A stretch of 13,215 nucleotides of DNA from Planctomycetaceae bacterium (GTDB lineage Bacteria > Planctomycetota > Planctomycetia > Pirellulales > Thermoguttaceae). Under the pieces are notes generated by a model. It was not told the DNA's origin, ran no database searches, and was given only the letters and a program-made list of their open reading frames with translations. Numbering within the stretch: position 1 is the stretch's first letter; the number at the start of each line of letters is the position of its first letter. Below, one piece after another: positions 1 through 6,682 of the stretch. The stretch covers positions 1 to 13,215 of the forward strand of contig JAITQJ010000043.1 of the NCBI GenBank assembly GCA_031288955.1, written 5' to 3'. Both the position numbers and the translations under genes were made by a program.

Positions 1-1030
1 CCTTAATCGTGTCATTCTTGCCGCCGCCTTCGATAATCGTCGTGTTGTCTTTGTCAATCACGACCCGCTTTGCCGTTCCTAAATCGGTCAACGCCAGCGA
101 TTCCATCTTGCGTCCAAGACTTTCAAAGAGCACCTCGCCGCCGGTCAGAATACCGATGTCTTCAAGCATCGCCTTACGCCGGTCGCCGTAACCCGGTGCT
201 TTAATCGCTGCCACTTTCATCGTTCCCCGCAGCCGGTTAATCACCAACGTTGTCAAGGCTTCGCCGTCCACATCTTCGGCAATTATCAACAGCGGTCTGC
301 CGGTATTGACGACGGCTTCGAGAATCGGAATCGCTTCTTTGATGTTAGAAATTTTCTTTTCCGAGAGCAAAATGTAAGCGTTTTCGAGAACACATTCCAT
401 CTTGTTCGGGTCGGTAACGAAGTACGGCGAAAGGTAGCCGCGGTCAAACTGCATTCCTTCGACCCACTCGACTTCGGTCTTGAGGCTCTTTCCTTCATCA
501 ACGGTAATGACACCGTCTTTGCCGACTTTATCCATCGCTTCGGCAAGAAGGCTTCCGATTTCTTTATCGTTATTTGCAGCAATCGTTCCGACCTGGGCAA
601 TTTCTGTCTTGCTGTTTTTGACGCTCACCGACATACTTTTGAGTTTGGCGATAACATCATTGACCGCTTTGTCGATGCCGTTTTTCAGTTGCAGCGGATT
701 GACACCGGCAACGACGGCTTTCATTCCTTCGTTGAAAATTGCCTCTGCCATAATCGTGGCGGTTGTTGTTCCGTCACCGGCGATGTCGCTTGTTTTTGAG
801 GCAACTTCGCGTACCATTCTGGCACCCATATTTTCGTAGGTGTCTTCGAGGTCAACTTCTTTGGCAACGGTTACGCCGTCTTTGGTCACGAGGGGAGAGC
901 CGAAACTCTTTTGGATGATAACGTTCCGCCCTTTGGGACCGAGCGTTACCTTAACGGCTTTTGCCAATTTTGTCACGCCGCGCCGCAATGCTTCGCGGGC
1001 TTCCTGGTCGAATGCAATCATTTTAGCCAT
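1..1030 (-). CDS. groEL: Chaperonin GroEL (60 kDa), C-terminal part beyond window edge
   Basis: ATP-driven cytosolic chaperonin that folds proteins inside a double ring capped by GroES. The ATG is at 1030, preceded by AAGGAG about 8 nt upstream, and the frame is open to base 1, giving about 343 of the usual 540-550 residues. Seen in the sequence: the N-terminal equatorial domain with the nucleotide-binding stretch TLGPKGRNV (29-37) and GDGTTT (85-90, with the conserved Asp86). These are followed by the intermediate and apical regions, including the conserved stretch RRKAMLEDIGILTGG. The second catalytic Asp and the C-terminal tail lie outside the window. The gene follows groES by 86 nt on the same strand, the usual groESL order. 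The opening MAKMIAFDQEAREALRRG resembles planctomycete GroEL as I remember it (inference). No damage is visible. Confidence 0.97.
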   Translation of the reverse strand, partial: MAKMIAFDQEAREALRRGVTKLAKAVKVTLGPKGRNVIIQKSFGSPLVTKDGVTVAKEVDLEDTYENMGARMVREVASKTSDIAGDGTTTATIMAEAIFNEGMKAVVAGVNPLQLKNGIDKAVNDVIAKLKSMSVSVKNSKTEIAQVGTIAANNDKEIGSLLAEAMDKVGKDGVITVDEGKSLKTEVEWVEGMQFDRGYLSPYFVTDPNKMECVLENAYILLSEKKISNIKEAIPILEAVVNTGRPLLIIAEDVDGEALTTLVINRLRGTMKVAAIKAPGYGDRRKAMLEDIGILTGGEVLFESLGRKMESLALTDLGTAKRVVIDKDNTTIIEGGGKNDTIK

Positions 1031-1116
1031 TGATTATTCTCCTTGTAAAGTTAATTGTTAAGTGAAGTACCGCATTTCAGTGAACATCGTCAGGAAAGCG
1101 GTTGAGTGCTGCCGGT

Positions 1117-1443
1117 TTAGGCGATAACAGCGAGGACATCGCTTTCACGCATCAGGAGCAATTCATCGTCGCCGATTTTGAATTCTTCACCGGCATACGA
1201 GAGGAACAGTACCTTATCGCCTTCCTTGACCGTGAAGGTCGAGCGTTTGCCGTTGTCGAGAATTCTTCCTTCGCCGATACTGACGACGGTTCCGCGAGCC
1301 GGTTTATCTTTGGCAGTGTCGGGAAGATAAAGTCCGCCCTTCGTTTTTTCCTCGGCGGTTTCCCGCCGGATGACAACGCGGTCTCCGAGGGGTTGAAGTT
1401 TCGTTCCTTTGCACGCACAATCACAACTTTTGCTTTTCGTCAT
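1117..1443 (-). CDS. groES: Co-chaperonin GroES with Cys-rich N-terminal extension
   Basis: Heptameric lid of the GroEL chamber, acting in the cytosol. It has 108 residues, against about 95-100 for the family. The core starts at LQPLGDRVVIRR and carries the mobile-loop region (EEKTKGGLYLPD), the roof segment around GEGRI, and the conserved tail GEEFKIGDDE...LLMRESDVLAVI. The extra N-terminus (residues 1-15) is basic and contains Cys7, Cys9 and Cys11 in a C-x-C-x-C arrangement, which is unusual for a co-chaperonin. The ATG at 1443 is the only ATG that gives a complete core; no strong Shine-Dalgarno sequence is seen before it. It is the first gene of the groES-groEL pair. No CIRCE inverted repeat was found in the 169 nt upstream, but a 15-bp palindrome is present at 1567-1581. 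Confidence 0.96.
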   Translation of the reverse strand: MTKSKSCDCACKGTKLQPLGDRVVIRRETAEEKTKGGLYLPDTAKDKPARGTVVSIGEGRILDNGKRSTFTVKEGDKVLFLSYAGEEFKIGDDELLLMRESDVLAVIA

Positions 1444-1566
1444 AGTTTTTCAAAATTCGGGGTTGGTTTCTATAATCTTATTAAAGAGCAAAAACCGTGC
1501 CGATGGAAAAATAATTTTTAACTTATTGTATTAAAAAGAATTACGAAAAAATAAAAACATCTACCA

Positions 1567-1581
1567 CTGCCAATTTGGCAG
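1567..1581. promoter_or_regulatory. Perfect 15-bp palindrome upstream of groES, possible operator
   Basis: CTGCCAA-T-TTGGCAG is a perfect inverted repeat with 7-bp arms around a single central base. It lies 124-138 nt before the groES ATG and 31 nt past the acyltransferase stop. The one-base centre favours a protein-bound DNA operator over an RNA hairpin, although a 5-bp stem with an AATTT loop is possible. It does not match CIRCE (TTAGCACTC-N9-GAGTGCTAA). The spacer between it and groES is AT-rich and has no clear -35/-10 pair. Confidence 0.35.
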
Positions 1582-1612
1582 ACGATAAAACTGCCTCGCC
1601 GAAAGTTTCCCT

Positions 1613-2152
1613 TTATTCCCAAGACGGACTATGAACATCAAGGGGACCTTCGGGGAACGGGACACCGCCGAGTTCGTAATACATCGGACAGTTACTCAAC
1701 ATTGAAATCGGCAAATCGTCCCTGTTCCGCATTATAACGGAGTCGTCCGCCAACTTCCAGCCCTGCGAAGAGTAAAATGCCACCAACGGTTCCTTGCAAA
1801 ATAAAATCGCAAAAACGAAACCGCGCCGTTTGATTTCAGCAAGTGCTGTCTGCATCATTTGCGTTGCCAAACCGCTGCGCCGCTTTTCCGGCGAAATACA
1901 AACGCCCTGAATACTGGCAACGTTGTAACGGAAATTCCACGTCGTTGTTATCGTCCGAACAACAACGGCAATGTGTCCAGCGATGTCCCCGTTTACAGAA
2001 GCAATAAGTGAAAAAATCGGCGGCGAAGAATGCCACGTGCGTCTTTTTTGAAACACCGGCGACCATTCGGGAAAGCACCGGCAAAGCAAATCCCGAATGG
2101 CGGCATCTGCTCCAGCATCAATGTCATCTTCTTCGGCAAGCGTAATGTCCAT
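1613..2152 (-). CDS. GNAT-superfamily N-acyltransferase (NodA / AAC(2')-like layout)
   Basis: Predicted 179-residue acyltransferase that would move an acyl group from acyl-CoA (or acyl carrier protein) to an amine; the substrate is unknown. Seen: the GNAT core with a strand ending in NVASIQGVCISPEKRRSGLA, which matches the acetyl-CoA-binding motif A pattern (V-x-P-x-x-R-x-x-G/A-x-G/A). It is followed by helix MMQTALAEIKRRG and a later strand-helix unit FAILFCKEPLVAFYSSQGW, typical of motif B. The end, with a Pro-Glu-Gly and a final Trp (EGPLDVHSPSWE), recalls NodA and aminoglycoside 2'-N-acetyltransferases; this is a loose resemblance by eye. The frame extends upstream to 2260, but I chose the ATG at 2152: the extra 36 residues look non-coding and their start lies inside a stem-loop after enolase. 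The gene lies between enolase and groES on the same strand. Confidence 0.75.
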   Translation of the reverse strand: MDITLAEEDDIDAGADAAIRDLLCRCFPEWSPVFQKRRTWHSSPPIFSLIASVNGDIAGHIAVVVRTITTTWNFRYNVASIQGVCISPEKRRSGLATQMMQTALAEIKRRGFVFAILFCKEPLVAFYSSQGWKLADDSVIMRNRDDLPISMLSNCPMYYELGGVPFPEGPLDVHSPSWE

Positions 2153-2248
2153 AAATAACGGGCGTAGAAGAATGATGGTTTGAAAGAAACAGCCAGCAGC
2201 CGGACACGTCGGCTTGTCGTTTGGTAAACGTAAAACAGCGGACACAAA

Positions 2249-2269
2249 CCGGGCGCACAAGCCGCCCGG
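2249..2269 (-). terminator. Stem-loop after enolase, weak terminator or attenuator
   Basis: CCGGGCG and CGCCCGG form a 7-bp GC stem with a 7-nt loop, 22 nt past the enolase stop. In the minus direction it is followed by TTTGTG, so the U-tract is poor. It may terminate only partly, letting transcription continue into the acyltransferase gene. Confidence 0.4.
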
Positions 2270-2290
2270 CTCATTTGAGTTTCACTGCAA

Positions 2291-3595
2291 TTACTTTTTG
2301 CAGCAACAATGGGCTTTCAGTTTCGGGAACAAAGGACCGCCGTAAATAGCCGCATCACCAAGAGCCTCCTCAATACGAATCAGTTGATTGTACTTCGCCA
2401 TCCGGTCAGTTCGGGAAGCCGAACCCGTCTTAATCTGACCCGTCCCCAGAGCCACCGCCAAATCGGCAATCGTTGCATCTTCCGTTTCACCGCTGCGGTG
2501 AGACGAAATCGACGAGTAACCATTGCGGTGTGCCAACTGAATCGCCTCAATCGTTTCCGTAAGCGAACCAATCTGATTAACCTTGATGAGAATCGAGTTC
2601 GCAATGCCGTTGTCGATACCCTGTTGCAGACATTTCACGTTGGTAACGAACAAATCGTCGCCGACAAGTTGCACCGTTTTGCCGAGTTTGTCAGTCAACA
2701 GTTTCCAGCCGTCCCAATCGTTTTGGTCGCAGCCGTCTTCGATAGAAACAATCGGATATTTTTTGCACCAGTCGGCAAGGAGGTCAACGACTTCTGCACT
2801 CTTGAGCGGCTTGCCGTCCATTGTATAAACCTTTTTATCCTTGTCGTAATACTCGGACGAGGCACAGTCCATAGCGATATAGACCTGTTTGCCTGCCTCG
2901 TAACCGGCAATACCGATTGCCTCAACGAGGTCTTTCAGAGCGTCTTCGTTGCTCTGCAAATCGGGGGCGAAACCGCCTTCATCGCCGACGTTCGTTGACA
3001 TTCCTTTCTTTTTCAGCACGCTTTTGAGCGAATGAAAAACTTCGCAGCCGCAGCGGATTGCGTCGGTGAAATTGGTAAAACCGAGCGGCATAATCATAAA
3101 TTCCTGCACATCGACTTTGTTGTCGGCGTGCGCTCCGCCATTGATGACGTTCATCATCGGGGCTGGAATGATTCGTGCGCCGACTCCGCCGAGATAGCGG
3201 TAAAGTTCCTGACCGGTGTACGCGGCGGCGGCTTTGGCAACGGCAAGCGAAACACCGAGAATGGCATTGGCACCGAGTTTTGCCTTGTTTTCGGTTCCGT
3301 CGAGTTCTATCATTCGGGCATCAACGGCGGCTTGGTCGAGAGCATCGTAACCGATAACTTCATCGGCAAGAACGTCATTAACATTAGCAACGGCTTTGTT
3401 AACACTTTTGCCGAAATAGTTTTTCTTATCACCGTCGCGGAGTTCGATGGCTTCACGTTCTCCGGTGCTGGCACCGCTGGGAACGGCAGCGCGTCCGAAC
3501 GAACCGTCTTCGAGGGTTACATCGACTTCGACTGTTGGATTACCGCGGCTGTCTAAAATTTGCCGTCCCCGAATGTCAATAATGGTACTACTCAT
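2291..3595 (-). CDS. eno: Enolase (phosphopyruvate hydratase)
   Basis: Converts 2-phosphoglycerate to phosphoenolpyruvate in glycolysis; cytosolic, Mg2+-dependent. At 434 residues it has the normal family length. Seen: the N-terminal signature GRQILDSRGNPTVEVDV, the metal/substrate region SIEDGCDQNDWDGW, GDDLFVTN, the enolase signature ILIKVNQIGSLTET with the catalytic Lys, and SHRSGETED near the active site. The start at 3595 is the universal enolase start (MSSTIIDIRGRQI); AAGGAG lies about 12 nt upstream, slightly far. A consensus sigma-70 promoter lies about 85-110 nt upstream. Oddity: the protein ends KLKAHCCCKK, with three consecutive cysteines in a basic tail. Enolases normally end shortly after the GGPLFP-type motif without such a tail. 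Confidence 0.98.
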   Translation of the reverse strand: MSSTIIDIRGRQILDSRGNPTVEVDVTLEDGSFGRAAVPSGASTGEREAIELRDGDKKNYFGKSVNKAVANVNDVLADEVIGYDALDQAAVDARMIELDGTENKAKLGANAILGVSLAVAKAAAAYTGQELYRYLGGVGARIIPAPMMNVINGGAHADNKVDVQEFMIMPLGFTNFTDAIRCGCEVFHSLKSVLKKKGMSTNVGDEGGFAPDLQSNEDALKDLVEAIGIAGYEAGKQVYIAMDCASSEYYDKDKKVYTMDGKPLKSAEVVDLLADWCKKYPIVSIEDGCDQNDWDGWKLLTDKLGKTVQLVGDDLFVTNVKCLQQGIDNGIANSILIKVNQIGSLTETIEAIQLAHRNGYSSISSHRSGETEDATIADLAVALGTGQIKTGSASRTDRMAKYNQLIRIEEALGDAAIYGGPLFPKLKAHCCCKK

Positions 3596-3679
3596 AATGT
3601 TTCCAATCTCCTTGTTCTGTTTCAGGTTTCTGACTGATGACGGCGGAAGGCGTAGCCCCTTCCGTTCCCGCCGCCCTTC

Positions 3680-3707
3680 ATTATAATCACCGTTTGTTCA
3701 TTGTCAA
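3680..3707 (-). promoter_or_regulatory. Consensus sigma-70 promoter of enolase
   Basis: On the minus strand, TTGACA (3707-3702) and TATAAT (3685-3680) are separated by 16 nt. Both hexamers match consensus perfectly. The predicted leader to the enolase ATG is about 75-80 nt and contains a GC-rich stem-loop (GGAAGG/CCTTCC arms around 3645-3663), which could affect mRNA stability or translation. Confidence 0.85.
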
Positions 3708-3990
3708 CGCCCGCCTATCGTTTATTTTGCGACACCTTTTGAAACGGGTAAATAATTTGAAAACGATGTTGAAAATTGTAAGGTGTTATTCGTTAACAAG
3801 TTATAGTGTGTGTTTTGATTTCATACTTGTTCGGTAATTGCAGAATTTTGAACAAAAACCTTGTAAAAGCCTACGTTTTATTTTATCGAATTTATGCAGT
3901 TTACCTATTTCACGGTTGTGAAACAAGTCTATTGAAGTTTTCACCTGCCGAATGTCGACAAGGGCTATGGAGTTCCCTATCGGCAATACT
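3708..3990. other. AT-rich intergenic spacer between divergent eno and glycosyltransferase
   Basis: This stretch has no supported gene on either strand. It is clearly more AT-rich than the flanking genes. I looked for a plus-strand promoter for the glycosyltransferase and found only partial hexamers (for example TATAGT near 3803) without a good -35 at the right distance. No repeat or RNA gene was recognised. Confidence 0.6.
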
Positions 3991-5118
3991 ATGACCTCGT
4001 TCAATATCGTTTTTCCGTGCTATAACGTTGCTCATTACATTGACGCGTGCCTCGATTCTATCGCCGCCTCCTGCGAAAAGGATTATCAGGTCTTCTGCGT
4101 CGATGACTGCTCGACCGATAATACCTTCGACATTCTCAAACATCGGCAAAAACAAGACAGCCGCATCGTCGTCCGGCAAAACGAAAAAATCCGGTGAAGT
4201 CTTTTCCCGAAATGCCGCCTGTGCCGTATCTTGATGCCCCTTATACGCTTTTCGTTGACAGCGATGATACCATTTCACCGTATTTACTGTCCGTTACAAA
4301 AAGCGAAACAGAAAATTTTCAAGCCGATGCCGTCTATTTCAAATACATCGTTACCGCCTCCAACGGTTCTTACATCGGCGGCGATGCCGGCGACAGTAAC
4401 ATTCTCGAAGCCGAATTTTCCGGAGAGCGGCAGCATTTTTTCAGCGAACCGCTGCCGTGGTGCAAATTGCTGCGGACCTCGCTGCTGAAGGAAAACGATA
4501 TTCGTTTCCCGGAAATTGCCGCACACGAAGACGTTTGTCATAACATTAAAGCCGTTGCTTCGGCGAAAAAAGTCGTGCAGTTGCCGATACCGCTGTATTT
4601 TTACCGGACAGGACGGCAAGCGGCATCCTGAACATTGGTACGAAAACAACTGGCTGACGGTGCATAATTACACGGCGGGCATCGGCAACTGCGGCGTTAA
4701 TGCACTCGGTTACGGCGACCCGCTGGTGCTGCCGAAACCGTTTTCCGTTCATTCGCATATTGTTTTGAGCAGCCATTGTCCGTCATCGCTTTGTGTTACA
4801 TTCAGAAAAGAAGTAACCCTGAACGGTTTACTCAACGGCACTTCAATTTGCCGGATGGATTCAGGGGCGTTATTTCTTGTGGACGGCAAGGTTACCGGCT
4901 CGTTGTATGGACCGCTTGACCGGACAGCGGACATTGTGCTGCCTCCGGGGACATACAATTTAGAAACGCGTTCGCTGCATCCGGCGGGACGGCACACTCT
5001 TTGGGCGGTACAAGAACACGCTGCGGTGTCCCTTTCACAGTCCAAGCCGCGGTGCATAAAGAACCGGCAATGGCTGCGGGACAGTGCAAGCGTCAGAAAA
5101 AAGTCCGCGGCGGAGTGA
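3991..5118 (+). pseudogene. Family 2 glycosyltransferase, broken by three frameshifts
   Basis: Would transfer a sugar from a nucleotide-sugar donor to a surface glycan or glycolipid. The product is split over successive frames. Segment 1 (3991 to about 4190) has the GT-A start TSFNIVFPCYN and VDDCSTDNT. Segment 2 (about 4183-4231) has the SRNAACAVS stretch, equivalent to the family's ARNxG motif. Segment 3 (about 4229 to 4620) has FVDSDD (the DxD metal site) and AAHEDV (the acceptor-side ED motif). Segment 4 (about 4605-5118) is a C-terminal region of about 160 residues that I cannot assign, beta-rich in appearance, with LFLVDGK and LPPGTYNLETRSLHPAGRH. Each shift is +1, equal to one extra base, so removing three bases would restore one 374-residue frame. 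The first shift sits at an A6 run near 4180. All catalytic motifs survive, so this is either recent decay or sequencing error. The start is uncertain: an in-frame ATG also exists at 3952, and neither has a good ribosome binding site. Confidence 0.75.
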
Positions 5119-5159
5119 AACGGTGAACGATACGTCGAATCCGCTGCGGTTTATTTTTT
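5105..5159 (+). terminator. Intrinsic terminator of the glycosyltransferase gene
   Basis: CCGCGGCGGA (5105-5114) pairs with TCCGCTGCGG (5140-5149) at 9 of 10 positions, followed at once by TTTATTTTTT (5150-5159). The 25-nt loop is long. The stem begins inside the last codons of the glycosyltransferase, and the T-tract overlaps the last codons of the convergent oxidoreductase gene, so the two 3' ends are tightly packed. Confidence 0.7.
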
Positions 5160-6152
5160 CTCCCGTATCGATTGCATTTCCTGCAAACAGATAGCGAGAG
5201 CATCACGGGCGAGTCCGCCGCTCAATACCGGACTGCTCTTCTTTGCCGCAGCACAATCCGTAACCTCTTTCAATTCGGCGGCAAAAATGCCGACTTCGTC
5301 CAAGTCCGGCAACGCCGCTTTTTCAACTTTGCCGTCTTCCGTCAGGACTGTCAGTCCCGCTCCGTCCAACACCAGCGTTGCCTTTTCAAAATGCACCTCC
5401 GATTTCGCCATAAACGGTCTGCCCTGTTGGAAAATACAACCGCTTATTGAGGTAACCACAATGTCCGGGTCGGCAAACCGGTACTGTGTGCTGAAATACT
5501 CCGGCACACCGCTGCGCAGTCTGCCGATGGAATCAACGTTAACCGGCATTCCAAAGAGCAGGCGAATAAAATGTGCATCGTGAATGTGCAAATCAAGCAG
5601 CGGTCCGCCGATAGTGTTCATATCGTAGAAGTTTTTTAGCCAGACGGGGTCGCTAATCACACGGTCAAAATGTCCGCCGAGCAGTTTGCCGTAGCGGTTC
5701 GACTTTTTCGCTTCATAAACGAAAGCGTAGGCAGGAAAGAACGGCAGCACGTGACCGGTAAAGAGCAGTTTTCCGCTGTCTTTCGCCGCCGCTAACATTC
5801 GGTCGGCATTTTCAAGCGTCAGCGTTATCGGCTTTTCGCAGAGGACATCTTTACCAACTTTGAATGCGTTGACAACCGCGTCGGCGTGCTGATTCGGCGG
5901 CAGACAAACGTCAATCATATCGACATCGGCATCGGCGAGAAGAGCGTCAGCATCGGCGTAAGTCTTGATGCCGCTCAAGTCCGTCATCGTTCCTTGCGGA
6001 CCGAAATTGCCCTTGATTTTTGTCCAATCGCCTTGCCGGCGTTCGGGCAGTGTTTCGCAGATGGCGGTTACTTTGACACCGCTCAAACGCTGATAGGAAA
6101 GATAGTGCATCATTCCCATAAAACCGAGACCGTGAATTCCAATGCGTAACAT
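5151..6152 (-). CDS. Gfo/Idh/MocA-family NAD(P)-dependent oxidoreductase
   Basis: Predicted cytosolic dehydrogenase acting on a sugar, inositol or related polyol; the actual substrate cannot be read from the sequence. It has 333 residues, typical for the family. Seen: an N-terminal Rossmann fold with the dinucleotide motif GLGFMG (8-13); the family signature CEKP (105-108) with the cofactor/catalytic Lys107; and the C-terminal alpha/beta domain with GGPLLDLHIHDAHFI (182-196), holding the conserved Asp and His of the active site. No signal peptide, so not the exported glucose-fructose oxidoreductase type. The start at 6152 fits the family; there is no clear Shine-Dalgarno sequence. It converges with the glycosyltransferase and lies 108 nt downstream of the small acidic gene, separated by an AT-rich inverted repeat. 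Confidence 0.92.
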   Translation of the reverse strand: MLRIGIHGLGFMGMMHYLSYQRLSGVKVTAICETLPERRQGDWTKIKGNFGPQGTMTDLSGIKTYADADALLADADVDMIDVCLPPNQHADAVVNAFKVGKDVLCEKPITLTLENADRMLAAAKDSGKLLFTGHVLPFFPAYAFVYEAKKSNRYGKLLGGHFDRVISDPVWLKNFYDMNTIGGPLLDLHIHDAHFIRLLFGMPVNVDSIGRLRSGVPEYFSTQYRFADPDIVVTSISGCIFQQGRPFMAKSEVHFEKATLVLDGAGLTVLTEDGKVEKAALPDLDEVGIFAAELKEVTDCAAAKKSSPVLSGGLARDALAICLQEMQSIREKK

Positions 6153-6162
6153 CTTTTTGGGG

Positions 6163-6242
6163 ATAATTAAAAAGGAAGAATGAATGATGAAAAAAAACGG
6201 ATACGGTAACGGTATTAACCCGCGGTATTCATTTTTAATTAT
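6163..6242. repeat. AT-rich 17-bp inverted repeat with ATTATTC tandem copies
   Basis: The arm ATAATTAAAAAGGAAGA (6163-6179) matches the reverse complement of 6226-6242 at 15 of 17 positions, with 46 nt between the arms. It is followed by short tandem copies of ATTATTC (about 6239-6252). It fills the gap between the oxidoreductase start and the small acidic gene's stop. It could be a terminator-like structure, an AT-rich regulatory palindrome or a tiny mobile relic; the sequence does not decide. Confidence 0.55.
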
Positions 6243-6260
6243 TCATTATTCATTTTGTTT

Positions 6261-6674
6261 TTACTCGTTTTTCGTCGTTAATTTTTCGCGGTATTCGTCC
6301 CGTTCCCGCCGGGTGGCTTCGAGGTCGAACTCCAGATACCTCCATTCGAGAGCGAAATCTTCCATTTGTCCCTGAAGTATCTCCAACTGGTCGCCGTGCC
6401 GCTCCATCATTTTGCCGAAACTCTCCCAGAGTTTCCAGAGAATGTTCTGCTTTCGCCGCGGCAGACCTTCACACAGGTCAAGCATATCAATCCGCGCAAA
6501 ATACATTACATCAACCTCCTCTTCTTCGCCGTCAACGTAACCCGCACCGGACAAGCGGCGGATGTCATCGTTCTGGCGGGATATTTTATCAATATGTGCT
6601 TCAGCCCGACCGTGCGAGCCGAATATATCTTCATAGTATCCGTAATCGGATTCGTAATCGCTGTTTATATCCAT
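6261..6674 (-). CDS. Small acidic protein of unknown function, coiled-coil-like C-terminus
   Basis: 137 residues, no family recognised. The N-terminus is Asp/Tyr/Glu-rich (residues 1-18). The middle has an acidic run (GEEEEVDV, around 49-56). The second half is dominated by charged helices (WKLWESFGKMMERHGDQL, then ALEWRYLEFDLEATRRERDEYREKL) with heptad-like spacing, suggesting a coiled coil. No membrane segment or signal peptide. The ATG lies 8 nt after the HDOD gene's stop, with only a weak GGAT as ribosome binding site, so it is probably translated by coupling and cotranscribed with the HDOD gene. A role linked to that protein is a guess from position. A lone ORF by chance is unlikely given its amphipathic pattern and tight spacing. 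Confidence 0.7.
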   Translation of the reverse strand: MDINSDYESDYGYYEDIFGSHGRAEAHIDKISRQNDDIRRLSGAGYVDGEEEEVDVMYFARIDMLDLCEGLPRRKQNILWKLWESFGKMMERHGDQLEILQGQMEDFALEWRYLEFDLEATRRERDEYREKLTTKNE

Positions 6675-6682
6675 CGGCGTAG

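Noticed and set aside
2153..2260. N-terminal extension of the acyltransferase to 2260
   Set aside because: The start would lie inside the post-enolase stem-loop and the extra residues do not look like a protein domain or a signal peptide.
2309..2998. Long plus-strand frame (229 codons) opposite enolase
   Set aside because: It is fully antisense to an intact, normal-length enolase and shows no recognisable motif.
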